A stretch of DNA of 9,023 nucleotides from JAHEYF01 sp045805185 (GCA_045805185.1 JBJMLS010000085.1:1-9023), one strand, 5' to 3'; positions 1 to 7,422 are shown, counted from the stretch's first letter. Translations and numbers: made by a program. Notes: generated from the sequence alone by a model not told the origin.

Positions 1-497
1 GGTTATATGATATCATCAACAATCCTGAGCACCACGATCACCTGCAGGAATATTTCAATGTGATCCGGTTTCGGATTGAAAGAGGAAATAATTTTTTCTA
101 TTTCTCCAAGATCGATGAAGCCAATAGCCTGATCGAGAAAAAGCTGGAGACCTTTGAAAAATACATCGATATTATCGATCTCTTCGCGTCAATGGATAAT
201 AAGATCACAATTGGATCGCGCTTTCGCCCAACTGAAATAGCAGAAGAATGCAATGCCAATGTCCGCTTGAAGCAAAAACTGCAGAAGATCCCGCTGTACC
301 GTTCCGAGACGCTGAGCAATAAAGTCCGCGAGATCTGCGACCTGATGACGAGGGATTCTTTTCTCGAAAAAGAGGACGAAGTGAGCGAAAATTACAAAGT
401 ACTTGACTCCTATACTTATCTCCTGGATATGATCAATTCAATAGCGATCTATGAGGATACCAGCGGAGGTGAAGGCGGAGGGATCATTTATAATTAA
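1..497 (+). CDS. MukE/MksE/JetB-like condensin subunit, 5'-truncated
   Basis: This is the C-terminal part of a gene entering from the left edge. The frame is open from base 3 to the stop at 495-497, so the GTG at 60 is probably an internal valine, not a start. About 164 residues are visible, mostly helical and charged. The piece around YFNVIRFRIERGNNFFYF resembles the winged-helix region of MukE/MksE/JetB proteins, and a second helical, possibly winged-helix, region follows. It ends in a glycine-rich tail, GGEGGG. MukE-type (kite) subunits dimerise, bind the kleisin and regulate the SMC ATPase. The main support is context: a MukB/MksB-like ATPase gene starts 64 bp downstream on the same strand, matching the F-E-B (JetA-B-C) gene order. 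Sequence resemblance alone is weak and I infer the family mostly from position and size. A kleisin gene should lie just outside the window. Confidence 0.62.
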   Translation, partial: LYDIINNPEHHDHLQEYFNVIRFRIERGNNFFYFSKIDEANSLIEKKLETFEKYIDIIDLFASMDNKITIGSRFRPTEIAEECNANVRLKQKLQKIPLYRSETLSNKVREICDLMTRDSFLEKEDEVSENYKVLDSYTYLLDMINSIAIYEDTSGGEGGGIIYN

Positions 498-502
498 TCA
501 TG

Positions 503-530
503 CGGTGGTTTCGGCTCCGCTCAATCACCG
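503..530 (+). repeat. REP-like palindrome between the condensin genes
   Basis: An 8-bp stem, CGGTGGTT (503-510) with AATCACCG (523-530), contains one G-U pair and encloses the 12-nt loop TCGGCTCCGCTC (511-522). The loop is the exact reverse complement of GAGCGGAGCCGA at 7547-7558, which is also flanked by stem arms but of different sequence. No T-tract follows, so it does not look like a full terminator. It fills most of the 64-bp gap between the two condensin genes and could affect mRNA stability or the ratio of the two subunits. That role is inference. Confidence 0.7.
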
Positions 531-561
531 AAGGCAAACAAAATACTGAACAAAAGAAAGA

Positions 562-3500
562 ATGGAAAATTTTAGAATTTTAAACAGGATAGTACTGATC
601 AACATCGCGAATAACAAATACGCCGATGTGGAACTGAGCGGTAACACTTGTTTTGTGGGAACGAATAATTTCGGTAAGACCTCGCTTCAACGCGCGATCC
701 TTTTCTTCTATAGCGCCAATAGCCGCGGACTGGGGATCTCTCAATCCCAAAAGCCTTTCGAGGAGCATTACTTCCGTTATGAGAACTCGTTCATCGTTTA
801 TGAGATCCATACTGAAGACAGGAATTTCTTTGTAATGGCTTACCGTCATAATAAGCTTTGTTATCGTTTTGTAGACGCTCCCTACAATCCTGACTTTTTC
901 TTCAATGAGAATGATGAGGCCCTGAAGATCGGGGAAGTATTGAAAAAACTGGATAAATTCGGCATTTTCTATTCCAACCAGGTAGATACTTTTGAACGTT
1001 ACCGGAACATACTTTATGGAACGGAAACAGATAAGAACCTTACAAAGTTCCACCTGCTTAAGGGAAACGAGAAATATCAGAACATTCCGAAGTCCATTAC
1101 CAATGTGTTTCTAAGCTCAAAGTCTTCTATTGATTCAAGGTTCATTAAAGATTTCATAGCGAATTCACTAAGCACGGAGAACAGCAGCATTAAGCTGGAA
1201 CAGGTGGAACGCCAGCTTCGCCAGTTCAATGAAAAATACACGGATATTGAAACTTACCTCAAAAAAGAAACCCAGCAGCTGATCGAGCTGATCGATAAAA
1301 AGTTTGACCAGGTTAAAATGCTGAAAGGTTCGCAATATGAATTAGCTGAAAAGCTGGGAAGCGGGCTAAAATACGCAGAGGTTCAGAATGAAAGCATCCG
1401 AGAGTCATCGAAGCAGAAAGAAGAAGAGCTGGAAAAGCTAACCGCTGATCACAATGCCTTAAAAGAACATATCGAGGAAAAACAAAAAGATGTCCGCGAA
1501 GAGATCGGTTATTACGACCGTACCATCAGGGATGCAAACAAAAAGTTAAAAGAGTACAAAGAGAAGAATATCGACATCGCGGTTGAAAAGAACAAGCATA
1601 AAGAACAACTGCAGGTAGAGCTGAACATGGCGCGGAAGGAATATGAATCCCTGACGTCCAATGTTCAGAGCATCGAGATCAAATTTTCCACTCTTATGGA
1701 GCAATTGCGTAACGATCGCGCAGCTTACATAAACAACATTACCGCGAAAACCAGCCAGATCTTTAACGATTACAACGAGCGGCAGTTACTCGCCAAAAAT
1801 GAATACAATAAAAAAGATAATGAATTAAAAGAAAAACGCGAGCGTACAATCGGCGAGCTTAATGCAGAGGTTACTTCCAAGCAGATCGAGTTCAACGAGT
1901 TGAAGTCGGAAGAGAAAGTGATCCGCAATACCCGTTTTTACGAGAACGAGATCAAGCTCCTGGAAACTGAATTGGCGGAACTGCGCGCAGTGACCTATAA
2001 AAACCGTTCCGAGAAAGCGATAAAGAGCAATATGGTGCAAACGCTCCAGAAGGAATGGGAAAATACAGAGGGGAAATTAAAATCCTCCCTGAGCAACCAG
2101 ATCGCGAAGATCAACAATGAGATCATTAAGAAAAAAACAGAGATCAAAGAAGTTGAAGATAAGTTATCGGCACAGGCTGATGCATTTTATGGCTACCTTG
2201 ATAAGAATGTAAAAGACTGGCACCTCACTATTGGGAAAGTTTGTAACGAGGACATTCTTTTCCGTACTGACCTGAAGCCGGAATATAAAGCCGAATTGGC
2301 CGGGACGCTTTACGGATTGAGTCTTGAACTCGGTAGTGTGAATGTTTATTCCAAAACCATTGAAGAATACCAGGCGGAAAAAACCTCGCGACTGACTGAA
2401 ATTAAAGAGCTGGAAGATTCGCTGGCTCAGTTCCAGGTGAGCAATAACGAAGAGAAAATCCTTGCGGCTGACCGTTTCGGCAAGCAGATCGGTGAATTAA
2501 AGGAAGACCTGAAAGTACTTAGCTATTCACTTGAGCTGGCGGAGAAGCGCGAGAAGAAGCTGATCAATGAACTGGAAGACTGGAAACAAAAAGCCAGCGC
2601 CGAGATTGAAGAATCGTTAAAGGGCAATCGTCAGAAGCAGAACATTGTGGAGGAGGAACTAATGATCCTCAACAAGAAGAAGAATAACCTTCTCAATGAT
2701 TTTAACGAGCAGTTCGATCAGCTTAAAAAATATCATGAAGGACGCATAGCCGATCTGAAAGGCAGGCAAGAGAAAGAGATTGCGGAGATCGAAACGGAAA
2801 AGGACAAAACGATCAAAGGAATTGATGAAAGAGAGGCTGAACTGACTTCTGAAAAAGAAAGTTCATTCAAATCCAAAGGAGTCGACAGTAAGCAGATCAA
2901 GGAAATTGACAAGCGCATAAAAGGGCTGCAGGATGATATAAAGGAGATTGAGCAATATTCCCAGTTGGTGAATGATTACCTGAAAGACAAACGTGAGCTG
3001 TTCGATAAGCTACCAGACTTCATCCAGAAAAAAGAGGATTTTGTAAAGACTTCCAATGAGATGAGCAATCAGTTGGAAGAAATGGGAAGAAAGTATAACC
3101 TCAAGCGCATGGAGATCAACAAAGAGAAGCGCGCGTTTGACGAGGAGCTGATCGAATTCAACAATGGGATCAGTTATTTCACCAAGAACTTCCGTGAAAC
3201 GCCTGTATTCAATAAATACGCGGATATTATTGAGCGCGCTGAGCCCAGGAAAACAAATTACACGGTAATGGATCTGTGTACGCAGCTCTTGAAGAATGAT
3301 TCTCATTTTAATGAAGAGTATGGCGCGTTCCAACGTTATGTAAATGAATTTTCCGGTAAGTTCCGCCTTGAGAACCACTTTAATTTTATTATCCGTCATG
3401 ATGCCACACAAGCGGAATACGAACGCTTTGCGCAGAACCTGATGAATTTCCTGCATGAGAACAAGATTGAGCTTTCCATAGCGGAAACTGCAACACAGAT

Positions 3501-4248
3501 CGGTCTGGTTACGGACAGTATTGCTACTAAGGTAAAAGAGCTCAGCAACCAGCAGGATAAGATCCAGCACATCATCGCATTGATAGCGGAAGACTTTAAA
3601 AAAGCAGAGTTCGAGGAATCCAAGCTGATCGAGTTTATCAAGATCAAGCTGGAAGAATCAGATAACAAAGTGTACAAACTATTGAAGAAAATAGAAGAGT
3701 TCAAGGATGAGCACGGTATGTTCTACGGAGAAGGCTTGTTCAATACCGATTATGCAACAGGTGCGAAAAACAAGGAGATCAATAACAGAGCGGTAAAACT
3801 ATTGGAAAACCTGAGGCAGGCGATAAAAGAACAGGAACAGGAAGAGATCCGCCTGCAGGATCTTTTTGAACTGAAATTCAACATTAAGGAAGGGGTGAAC
3901 GAAACCGGCTGGACGCACAAGATCGACAGCATTGGCTCTACAGGCACGGATATTCTTGTAAAAGCTATTATCTACATTACGCTGCTTCACGTATTCATCA
4001 AGGAATCCAGTCATCGCAGCAGTAAGGAGTTCAAGGTGCACTGCATTATCGATGAGGTTGGACAAATCTCCGCACACTACCTGCGCGAGCTTCTGAAATT
4101 CGCAAAGAACAGGAATATCATGATGATCAACGGTCTGCCAAACAAGAGCGGGCTGGAGAGTCACTACCGCTATACTTATCAGTTCCGCCGCGAGGAGAAC
4201 AACAATGTGAGGATCTTCCCGAGCATTGTCACGGAAGTGGAAGCCTGA
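562..4248 (+). CDS. MukB/MksB/JetC-like SMC ATPase
   Basis: This 1228-residue protein has SMC architecture. The N-terminal ATPase half (about 1-210) carries a Walker A motif, GTNNFGKT, at 33-40. A long, charged, heptad-rich coiled coil runs from about 210 to 538. A short non-coil segment (about 540-607, YGYLDKNVKDW... to NVYSKTIEEYQ) may be a compact hinge, and a second coil covers about 608-866. The C-terminal head carries Walker B, VHCIIDEVG, with D1164-E1165. Before it lies a degenerate ABC signature, SIGSTGTDILVKA (1123-1135), lacking LSGGQ but resembling the IGTGMSILV stretch of MukB. Length and layout also suit the DUF3584 family of P-loop proteins. Such ATPases entrap or extrude DNA with a kleisin and a MukE-like partner, acting in chromosome organisation or, in Wadjet, plasmid defence. 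The start ATG follows an A/G-rich leader, AAAAGAAAG. The gene sits downstream of the MukE-like gene and ends at a terminator, with no JetD-like gene following. SbcC/Rad50 is less likely because no zinc-hook CxxC or SbcD gene is visible. Confidence 0.82.
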   Translation: MENFRILNRIVLINIANNKYADVELSGNTCFVGTNNFGKTSLQRAILFFYSANSRGLGISQSQKPFEEHYFRYENSFIVYEIHTEDRNFFVMAYRHNKLCYRFVDAPYNPDFFFNENDEALKIGEVLKKLDKFGIFYSNQVDTFERYRNILYGTETDKNLTKFHLLKGNEKYQNIPKSITNVFLSSKSSIDSRFIKDFIANSLSTENSSIKLEQVERQLRQFNEKYTDIETYLKKETQQLIELIDKKFDQVKMLKGSQYELAEKLGSGLKYAEVQNESIRESSKQKEEELEKLTADHNALKEHIEEKQKDVREEIGYYDRTIRDANKKLKEYKEKNIDIAVEKNKHKEQLQVELNMARKEYESLTSNVQSIEIKFSTLMEQLRNDRAAYINNITAKTSQIFNDYNERQLLAKNEYNKKDNELKEKRERTIGELNAEVTSKQIEFNELKSEEKVIRNTRFYENEIKLLETELAELRAVTYKNRSEKAIKSNMVQTLQKEWENTEGKLKSSLSNQIAKINNEIIKKKTEIKEVEDKLSAQADAFYGYLDKNVKDWHLTIGKVCNEDILFRTDLKPEYKAELAGTLYGLSLELGSVNVYSKTIEEYQAEKTSRLTEIKELEDSLAQFQVSNNEEKILAADRFGKQIGELKEDLKVLSYSLELAEKREKKLINELEDWKQKASAEIEESLKGNRQKQNIVEEELMILNKKKNNLLNDFNEQFDQLKKYHEGRIADLKGRQEKEIAEIETEKDKTIKGIDEREAELTSEKESSFKSKGVDSKQIKEIDKRIKGLQDDIKEIEQYSQLVNDYLKDKRELFDKLPDFIQKKEDFVKTSNEMSNQLEEMGRKYNLKRMEINKEKRAFDEELIEFNNGISYFTKNFRETPVFNKYADIIERAEPRKTNYTVMDLCTQLLKNDSHFNEEYGAFQRYVNEFSGKFRLENHFNFIIRHDATQAEYERFAQNLMNFLHENKIELSIAETATQIGLVTDSIATKVKELSNQQDKIQHIIALIAEDFKKAEFEESKLIEFIKIKLEESDNKVYKLLKKIEEFKDEHGMFYGEGLFNTDYATGAKNKEINNRAVKLLENLRQAIKEQEQEEIRLQDLFELKFNIKEGVNETGWTHKIDSIGSTGTDILVKAIIYITLLHVFIKESSHRSSKEFKVHCIIDEVGQISAHYLRELLKFAKNRNIMMINGLPNKSGLESHYRYTYQFRREENNNVRIFPSIVTEVEA

Positions 4249-4270
4249 TCAGGTGAAAACGCATTATTAA

Positions 4271-4300
4271 AACACTATCCCAGCGGTAGTGTTTTTTTTT
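4271..4300 (+). terminator. Intrinsic terminator of the condensin operon
   Basis: AACACTATC (4271-4279) pairs with GGTAGTGTT (4285-4293) as a 9-bp stem with one G-U pair and the 5-nt loop CCAGC. The T-run at 4292-4300 follows directly, overlapping the stem base. It starts 22 bp after the ATPase stop codon. A short A-run before the stem could give weak termination on the other strand, but no gene arrives from that side. It separates the condensin unit from the Fic gene. Confidence 0.88.
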
Positions 4301-4328
4301 GTGCAGCTTTCCGTTCATACCAGAAACA

Positions 4329-4528
4329 ATATGTTAATCAAATTAACCTGTTTTTATGATATGTTGAAATTTTCTGCTTTTTTCAACATATTATTTTAAT
4401 ATGTTGAATGAGTTAACATATCGTAATATGTTGAAAAGAGTCATTTTTTTAAACATATTATTTGAATATGTTGAATGAATTAACATATCTTTGTGATATG
4501 TTGAAAATAGTTGATTTATTCAACATAT
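4329..4528. repeat. Tandem dyad-repeat array upstream of fic (putative operator)
   Basis: This AT-rich stretch is built from ATATGTTGAA and its complement TTCAACATAT. Three long 33-bp dyads lie at 4359-4391 (perfect 11-bp arms, 11-nt spacer), 4426-4458 (arms imperfect) and 4496-4528 (perfect 10-bp arms). Two short 23-bp dyads, with ATATGTT/AACATAT ends, lie at 4399-4421 and 4466-4488, with a decayed copy from 4329. Long and short dyads alternate, giving a tandem unit of about 67-70 bp. Bases 4359-4425 and 4426-4492 align without gaps at 54 of 67 positions. The array lies between the terminator and the Fic start and contains the predicted promoter. A multi-site operator for a dimeric DNA-binding protein is the simplest reading; the Fic protein's own winged helix is one candidate. 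No coding frame is supported here. Confidence 0.85.
4461..4493 (+). promoter_or_regulatory. Predicted Bacteroidota-type promoter of fic
   Basis: TTTG (4461-4464) and TATCTTTG (4486-4493) match the Bacteroidota -33 and -7 elements (TTTG; TAnnTTTG) with a 21-bp spacer, slightly long against the usual 19 or so. Transcription would begin near 4500, leaving a leader of about 45 nt. The equivalent positions in the neighbouring repeat unit read TTTT (4394-4397) and TATCGTAA (4419-4426), so only the gene-proximal unit has both elements. The 23-bp dyad 4466-4488 fills the spacer and touches the -7 element, while the dyad 4496-4528 covers the expected start site. A protein bound there should repress. 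Confidence 0.6.
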
Positions 4529-4544
4529 AAAAAAATCCGTTTCC

Positions 4545-5639
4545 ATGATGAAACCAACACAGGCCTACAACAAGTTGCCCTTGCTTCCACCCAAGATCAG
4601 CTTCTCCGGGAATGTCTACAAAAAAACAATTGAAGCGAATAAAGCGCTTGCAGAGCTTAAGGGATTAGCACAGCTGATCCCTGACCAGGCGATCATTTTA
4701 AACAGCCTCGTATTAAGAGAGGCAAAGGACAGCTCTGGAATTGAGAACATTGTAACCACCCAGGACGAACTGTATAAAGCCTATTCTGTAGACAACACTC
4801 CTGCCGATCCGAATGTAAAGGAAGTACTGAACTACCGCGAGGCGCTTTGGACAGGATTTGAAGTGATCAGGAAAAAAGGATTGATTACCATAAGAGACAT
4901 CACTAAAATTCAGGAAGTGCTGATCGGGAATAACGCCGGCATTCGTAAACAGCCAGGCACCGCCTTAAAAAACACAAGAACCGGCGAAGTTATTTATACG
5001 CCGCCAACCGGAAAGGAAGTGATCCTGGAAAAAATGAAAAATCTGGAGAACTACATCAACCGGGGAGATGATATTGATCCCCTGATCAAAATGGCAGTTA
5101 TTCACTACCAGTTTGAGTCTATTCACCCCTTCTACGATGGCAACGGAAGAGCGGGACGGATCATCAATGTACTGTATTTAATTCTTAATGGTTTGCTGGA
5201 ATTACCCGTACTCTATCTCAGTTCCTATATCATCAACCACAAGAAGCAATACTATGAGGGGCTTACCAAGGTGCGTTTAAAAAACGACTGGGAAAGCTGG
5301 ATCATTTATATGTTGGATTCTGTAGAGCAAACTTCGAGAAGCACCATTAAGCTCGTTAAAGGCATAAAGCAGCTGATGGACAAAGAAGTACAAAATGTAA
5401 GGATGAAACAACCGAGGATCTATTCCAAAGAACTGGTTGAATCGTTATTTCATCATCCTTATTGCAGGATCTCCACCTTGGAGAAATCCCTGAAAATTAC
5501 CCGGTTCACAGCCAGTAAATACCTGAAGGACCTGGAAAAGATCGGTTTGCTAAAGGGAGAGAAAGCCGGACGGGATATGTTATACATTAACAAGCCGCTT
5601 ATGGCCCTGTTAAAAGAGCAGGATCAACTATTGAAGTAA
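4545..5639 (+). CDS. fic: Fic-domain protein adenylyltransferase, class II, with C-terminal winged helix
   Basis: This 364-residue protein has the common three-part layout. An N-terminal Fic_N-like region (about 10-90) contains PLLPPKISF and ALAELKG. The Fic core holds the complete active-site motif HPFYDGNGRAGR at 194-205: catalytic His194, metal-binding Asp198, and phosphate-binding Arg202 and Arg205. A C-terminal winged-helix region (about 291-355) contains ISTLEKSLKITRFTASKYLKDL. SSGIEN at 63-68 fits the [S/T]xxxE[G/N] inhibitory motif, with Glu67 blocking productive ATP binding. Its N-terminal position makes this a class II, self-inhibited enzyme that needs no separate antitoxin. Fic enzymes of this type transfer AMP from ATP to protein side chains and some also remove it; the target cannot be read from sequence. 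ATG codons stand at 4545 and 4548, with an A-rich leader and no Shine-Dalgarno. The gene is monocistronic, after an operator-like array, and all key residues are intact. Confidence 0.94.
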   Translation: MMKPTQAYNKLPLLPPKISFSGNVYKKTIEANKALAELKGLAQLIPDQAIILNSLVLREAKDSSGIENIVTTQDELYKAYSVDNTPADPNVKEVLNYREALWTGFEVIRKKGLITIRDITKIQEVLIGNNAGIRKQPGTALKNTRTGEVIYTPPTGKEVILEKMKNLENYINRGDDIDPLIKMAVIHYQFESIHPFYDGNGRAGRIINVLYLILNGLLELPVLYLSSYIINHKKQYYEGLTKVRLKNDWESWIIYMLDSVEQTSRSTIKLVKGIKQLMDKEVQNVRMKQPRIYSKELVESLFHHPYCRISTLEKSLKITRFTASKYLKDLEKIGLLKGEKAGRDMLYINKPLMALLKEQDQLLK

Positions 5640-5733
5640 TTTATTTCTTTTTTCCGCTTTCTCTTTTTTTAAGAAATCAAATAAATACTTCCTTAAAAAG
5701 ATTAATTTCACACCGTACAGATAAACTAACACT

Positions 5734-7422
5734 ATGCAACAACTTATCGAATGCGTTCCCAATTTCAGTGAAGGACGCGACATGAATATTATCAAACAGA
5801 TCACCAACGAAATTGAAGCCGTTGAAGGTGTTCGTTTATTAAATGTTGATCCGGGCAGGGCCACCAACAGAACGGTGGTAACTTTTGTTGGAGAGCCGGC
5901 AGCGGTTATTGAAGCTGCTTACCAGGCCATTAAAAAAGCAGGCGAGCTCATCGACATGAGCACGCATAAAGGTGAACATCCACGCATGGGGGCCACGGAT
6001 GTTTGTCCCCTCATACCCATTGCAAACATCAGCATGGAAGAAACAGCCAAATGGGCGCAACAATTGGGAGAACTGGTTGGAAAGGAATTGCATATTCCCG
6101 TTTACTTATACGAAGCCGCACAACCCAATAAGAGCCGGAGCAATTTATCCGTAATCCGCGCAGGAGAGTACGAAGGCTTTTTCAAGAAAATTAAATTACC
6201 CGAATGGAAACCCGATTTCGGAACTGCGGAATTTGATCCGAAACGCGGTGCAACAGTAATAGGCGCCCGGGATTTCCTGGTGGCTTATAATGTGAATTTG
6301 AACACCACTTCAACACGCCGCGCGAATTCCATTGCTTTTGACGTGCGGGAGGCCGGGCGTGTGAAGCGCGAAGGAAATCCTATCACAGGAAAAATTATAA
6401 ATGATGCAAATGGTAAACCTGTTTTTATCCCCGGCGCATTGAAATGCGTAAAAGCGATCGGGTGGTATATTGAGGAATATGGCATTGCTCAAATTTCCAT
6501 GAACCTCACCAATATTAATGTTACCCCGGTACATATCGCATTTGACGAAGTATGCAAGAAAGCCACAGAACGAGGCATTCGCGTTACCGGAAGTGAACTG
6601 GTAGGACTGATCCCATTAAAATCAATGCTGGATGCAGGAAAGTATTTTTTAAAGAAGCAGAACCGGTCTATTGGCGTTAGTGAAAAAGAGCTTATCAAGA
6701 TCGCAGTAAAGTCGATGGGACTTGATGAGCTTGGCCCTTTTAAACCAGAAGAGCGGATCATTGAATATATGCTCAAAGAAAAATCCGACACGAAACTTGT
6801 ACGCATGAACCTATTGGACTTTGCGGATGAAACCGCAAGTGAAAGTCCGGCGCCCGGAGGCGGTTCCATTGCGGCTTACATTGGTTCTCTTGGTGCAGCT
6901 CTGGCAACAATGGTGGCTAACTTATCTTCCCACAAAAAAGGCTGGGACGAGCGCTGGGAAGAGTTTAGCAACTGGGCGGAAAAAGGAGAGAAATATAAAA
7001 ATGAATTGGTCTACCTGGTGGATTCCGATACGAAAGCATTCAACCAGATCATGGCCGCTTTTTCTTTACCAAAAGGGACCGAGGAGGAAAAAGCCGTCAG
7101 GACAAAAGCTATACAGGATGCCACAAGATATGCGATCGAAATTCCTTTCAAGGTCATGCAGGCTGCTTATGGAAGCATGGAAGTGATCAAGGCGATGGCG
7201 GAGACCGGCAATCCGAATTCTGTTTCCGATGCGGGTGTAGGCGCCTTATGCGCACGCAGCGCGGTAATGGGCGCCTTCATGAATGTACGGATCAACGCGG
7301 CCGGCTACGATGATAAGAACTTTGTGGCAGAGATCGTCGGAAAAGGAAAAGACATAGAAAATAAAACTATTGCGTTGGAGACGGAGATACTGAAGATCGT
7401 GAATGAAAAGATAGGGATCTGA
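5734..7422 (+). CDS. ftcD: Bifunctional glutamate formiminotransferase / formimidoyl-THF cyclodeaminase
   Basis: This 562-residue protein fuses two enzymes of histidine breakdown. Residues 1 to about 330 are the formiminotransferase (N- and C-subdomains, meeting near GARDFLVAYN at 177-186), which moves the formimino group from N-formimino-L-glutamate to tetrahydrofolate. THKGEHPRMGATDV carries His82, which matches the catalytic His82 known from the mammalian enzyme. Residues about 360-562 are the cyclodeaminase, which releases ammonia to form 5,10-methenyl-THF. It shows the SPAPGGGS loop (371-378) and the acidic VDSDTKAFNQIM stretch (429-440), where the catalytic Asp is expected. Length is close to the 541 residues of mammalian FTCD. 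The start ATG begins MQQLIECVPNFSEG, the conserved N-terminus. It lies 94 bp after fic, in a T-rich then A-rich gap where I see no convincing promoter. No hutH, hutU or hutI is adjacent, so it may supply one-carbon units independently of a hut operon. Confidence 0.96.
   Translation: MQQLIECVPNFSEGRDMNIIKQITNEIEAVEGVRLLNVDPGRATNRTVVTFVGEPAAVIEAAYQAIKKAGELIDMSTHKGEHPRMGATDVCPLIPIANISMEETAKWAQQLGELVGKELHIPVYLYEAAQPNKSRSNLSVIRAGEYEGFFKKIKLPEWKPDFGTAEFDPKRGATVIGARDFLVAYNVNLNTTSTRRANSIAFDVREAGRVKREGNPITGKIINDANGKPVFIPGALKCVKAIGWYIEEYGIAQISMNLTNINVTPVHIAFDEVCKKATERGIRVTGSELVGLIPLKSMLDAGKYFLKKQNRSIGVSEKELIKIAVKSMGLDELGPFKPEERIIEYMLKEKSDTKLVRMNLLDFADETASESPAPGGGSIAAYIGSLGAALATMVANLSSHKKGWDERWEEFSNWAEKGEKYKNELVYLVDSDTKAFNQIMAAFSLPKGTEEEKAVRTKAIQDATRYAIEIPFKVMQAAYGSMEVIKAMAETGNPNSVSDAGVGALCARSAVMGAFMNVRINAAGYDDKNFVAEIVGKGKDIENKTIALETEILKIVNEKIGI

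Noticed and set aside
60..497. GTG at base 60 as the start of a complete 145-residue gene
   Set aside because: The same frame is open to base 3 with plausible protein sequence (IINNPEHHDHLQEYFN), so the gene is cut by the window edge.
580..1053. Minus-strand 157-residue open frame inside the ATPase gene
   Set aside because: It lies opposite the conserved Walker A region and shows no recognisable protein features; a shadow frame.
3010..3570. Minus-strand 186-residue open frame inside the ATPase gene
   Set aside because: It is fully antisense to the C-terminal half of a strongly supported gene, with no family resemblance or start context.
562..4248. SbcC/Rad50 assignment
   Set aside because: There is no CxxC zinc hook in the middle segment and no SbcD/Mre11 neighbour; the MukE-like partner and MukB-like signature favour a condensin.
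4329..4528. CRISPR array or plasmid-type replication iterons
   Set aside because: Intervals are short and related to each other, the sites are dyads, and there is no Rep or Cas gene; a promoter-proximal operator fits better.
5308..5317. ATATGTTGGA inside fic, resembling an operator half-site
   Set aside because: It is a single mismatched copy in coding sequence with no partner arm; expected by chance.
5660..5700. Possible fic terminator (CTTTTTTTAAG with CTTAAAAAG)
   Set aside because: The stem would be nearly all A-U, with a long loop and no following T-tract; too weak to annotate.
6489..6869. Minus-strand 126-residue open frame inside ftcD
   Set aside because: It is antisense to conserved FTCD sequence; its proline/glycine-rich start mirrors the SPAPGGGS motif.
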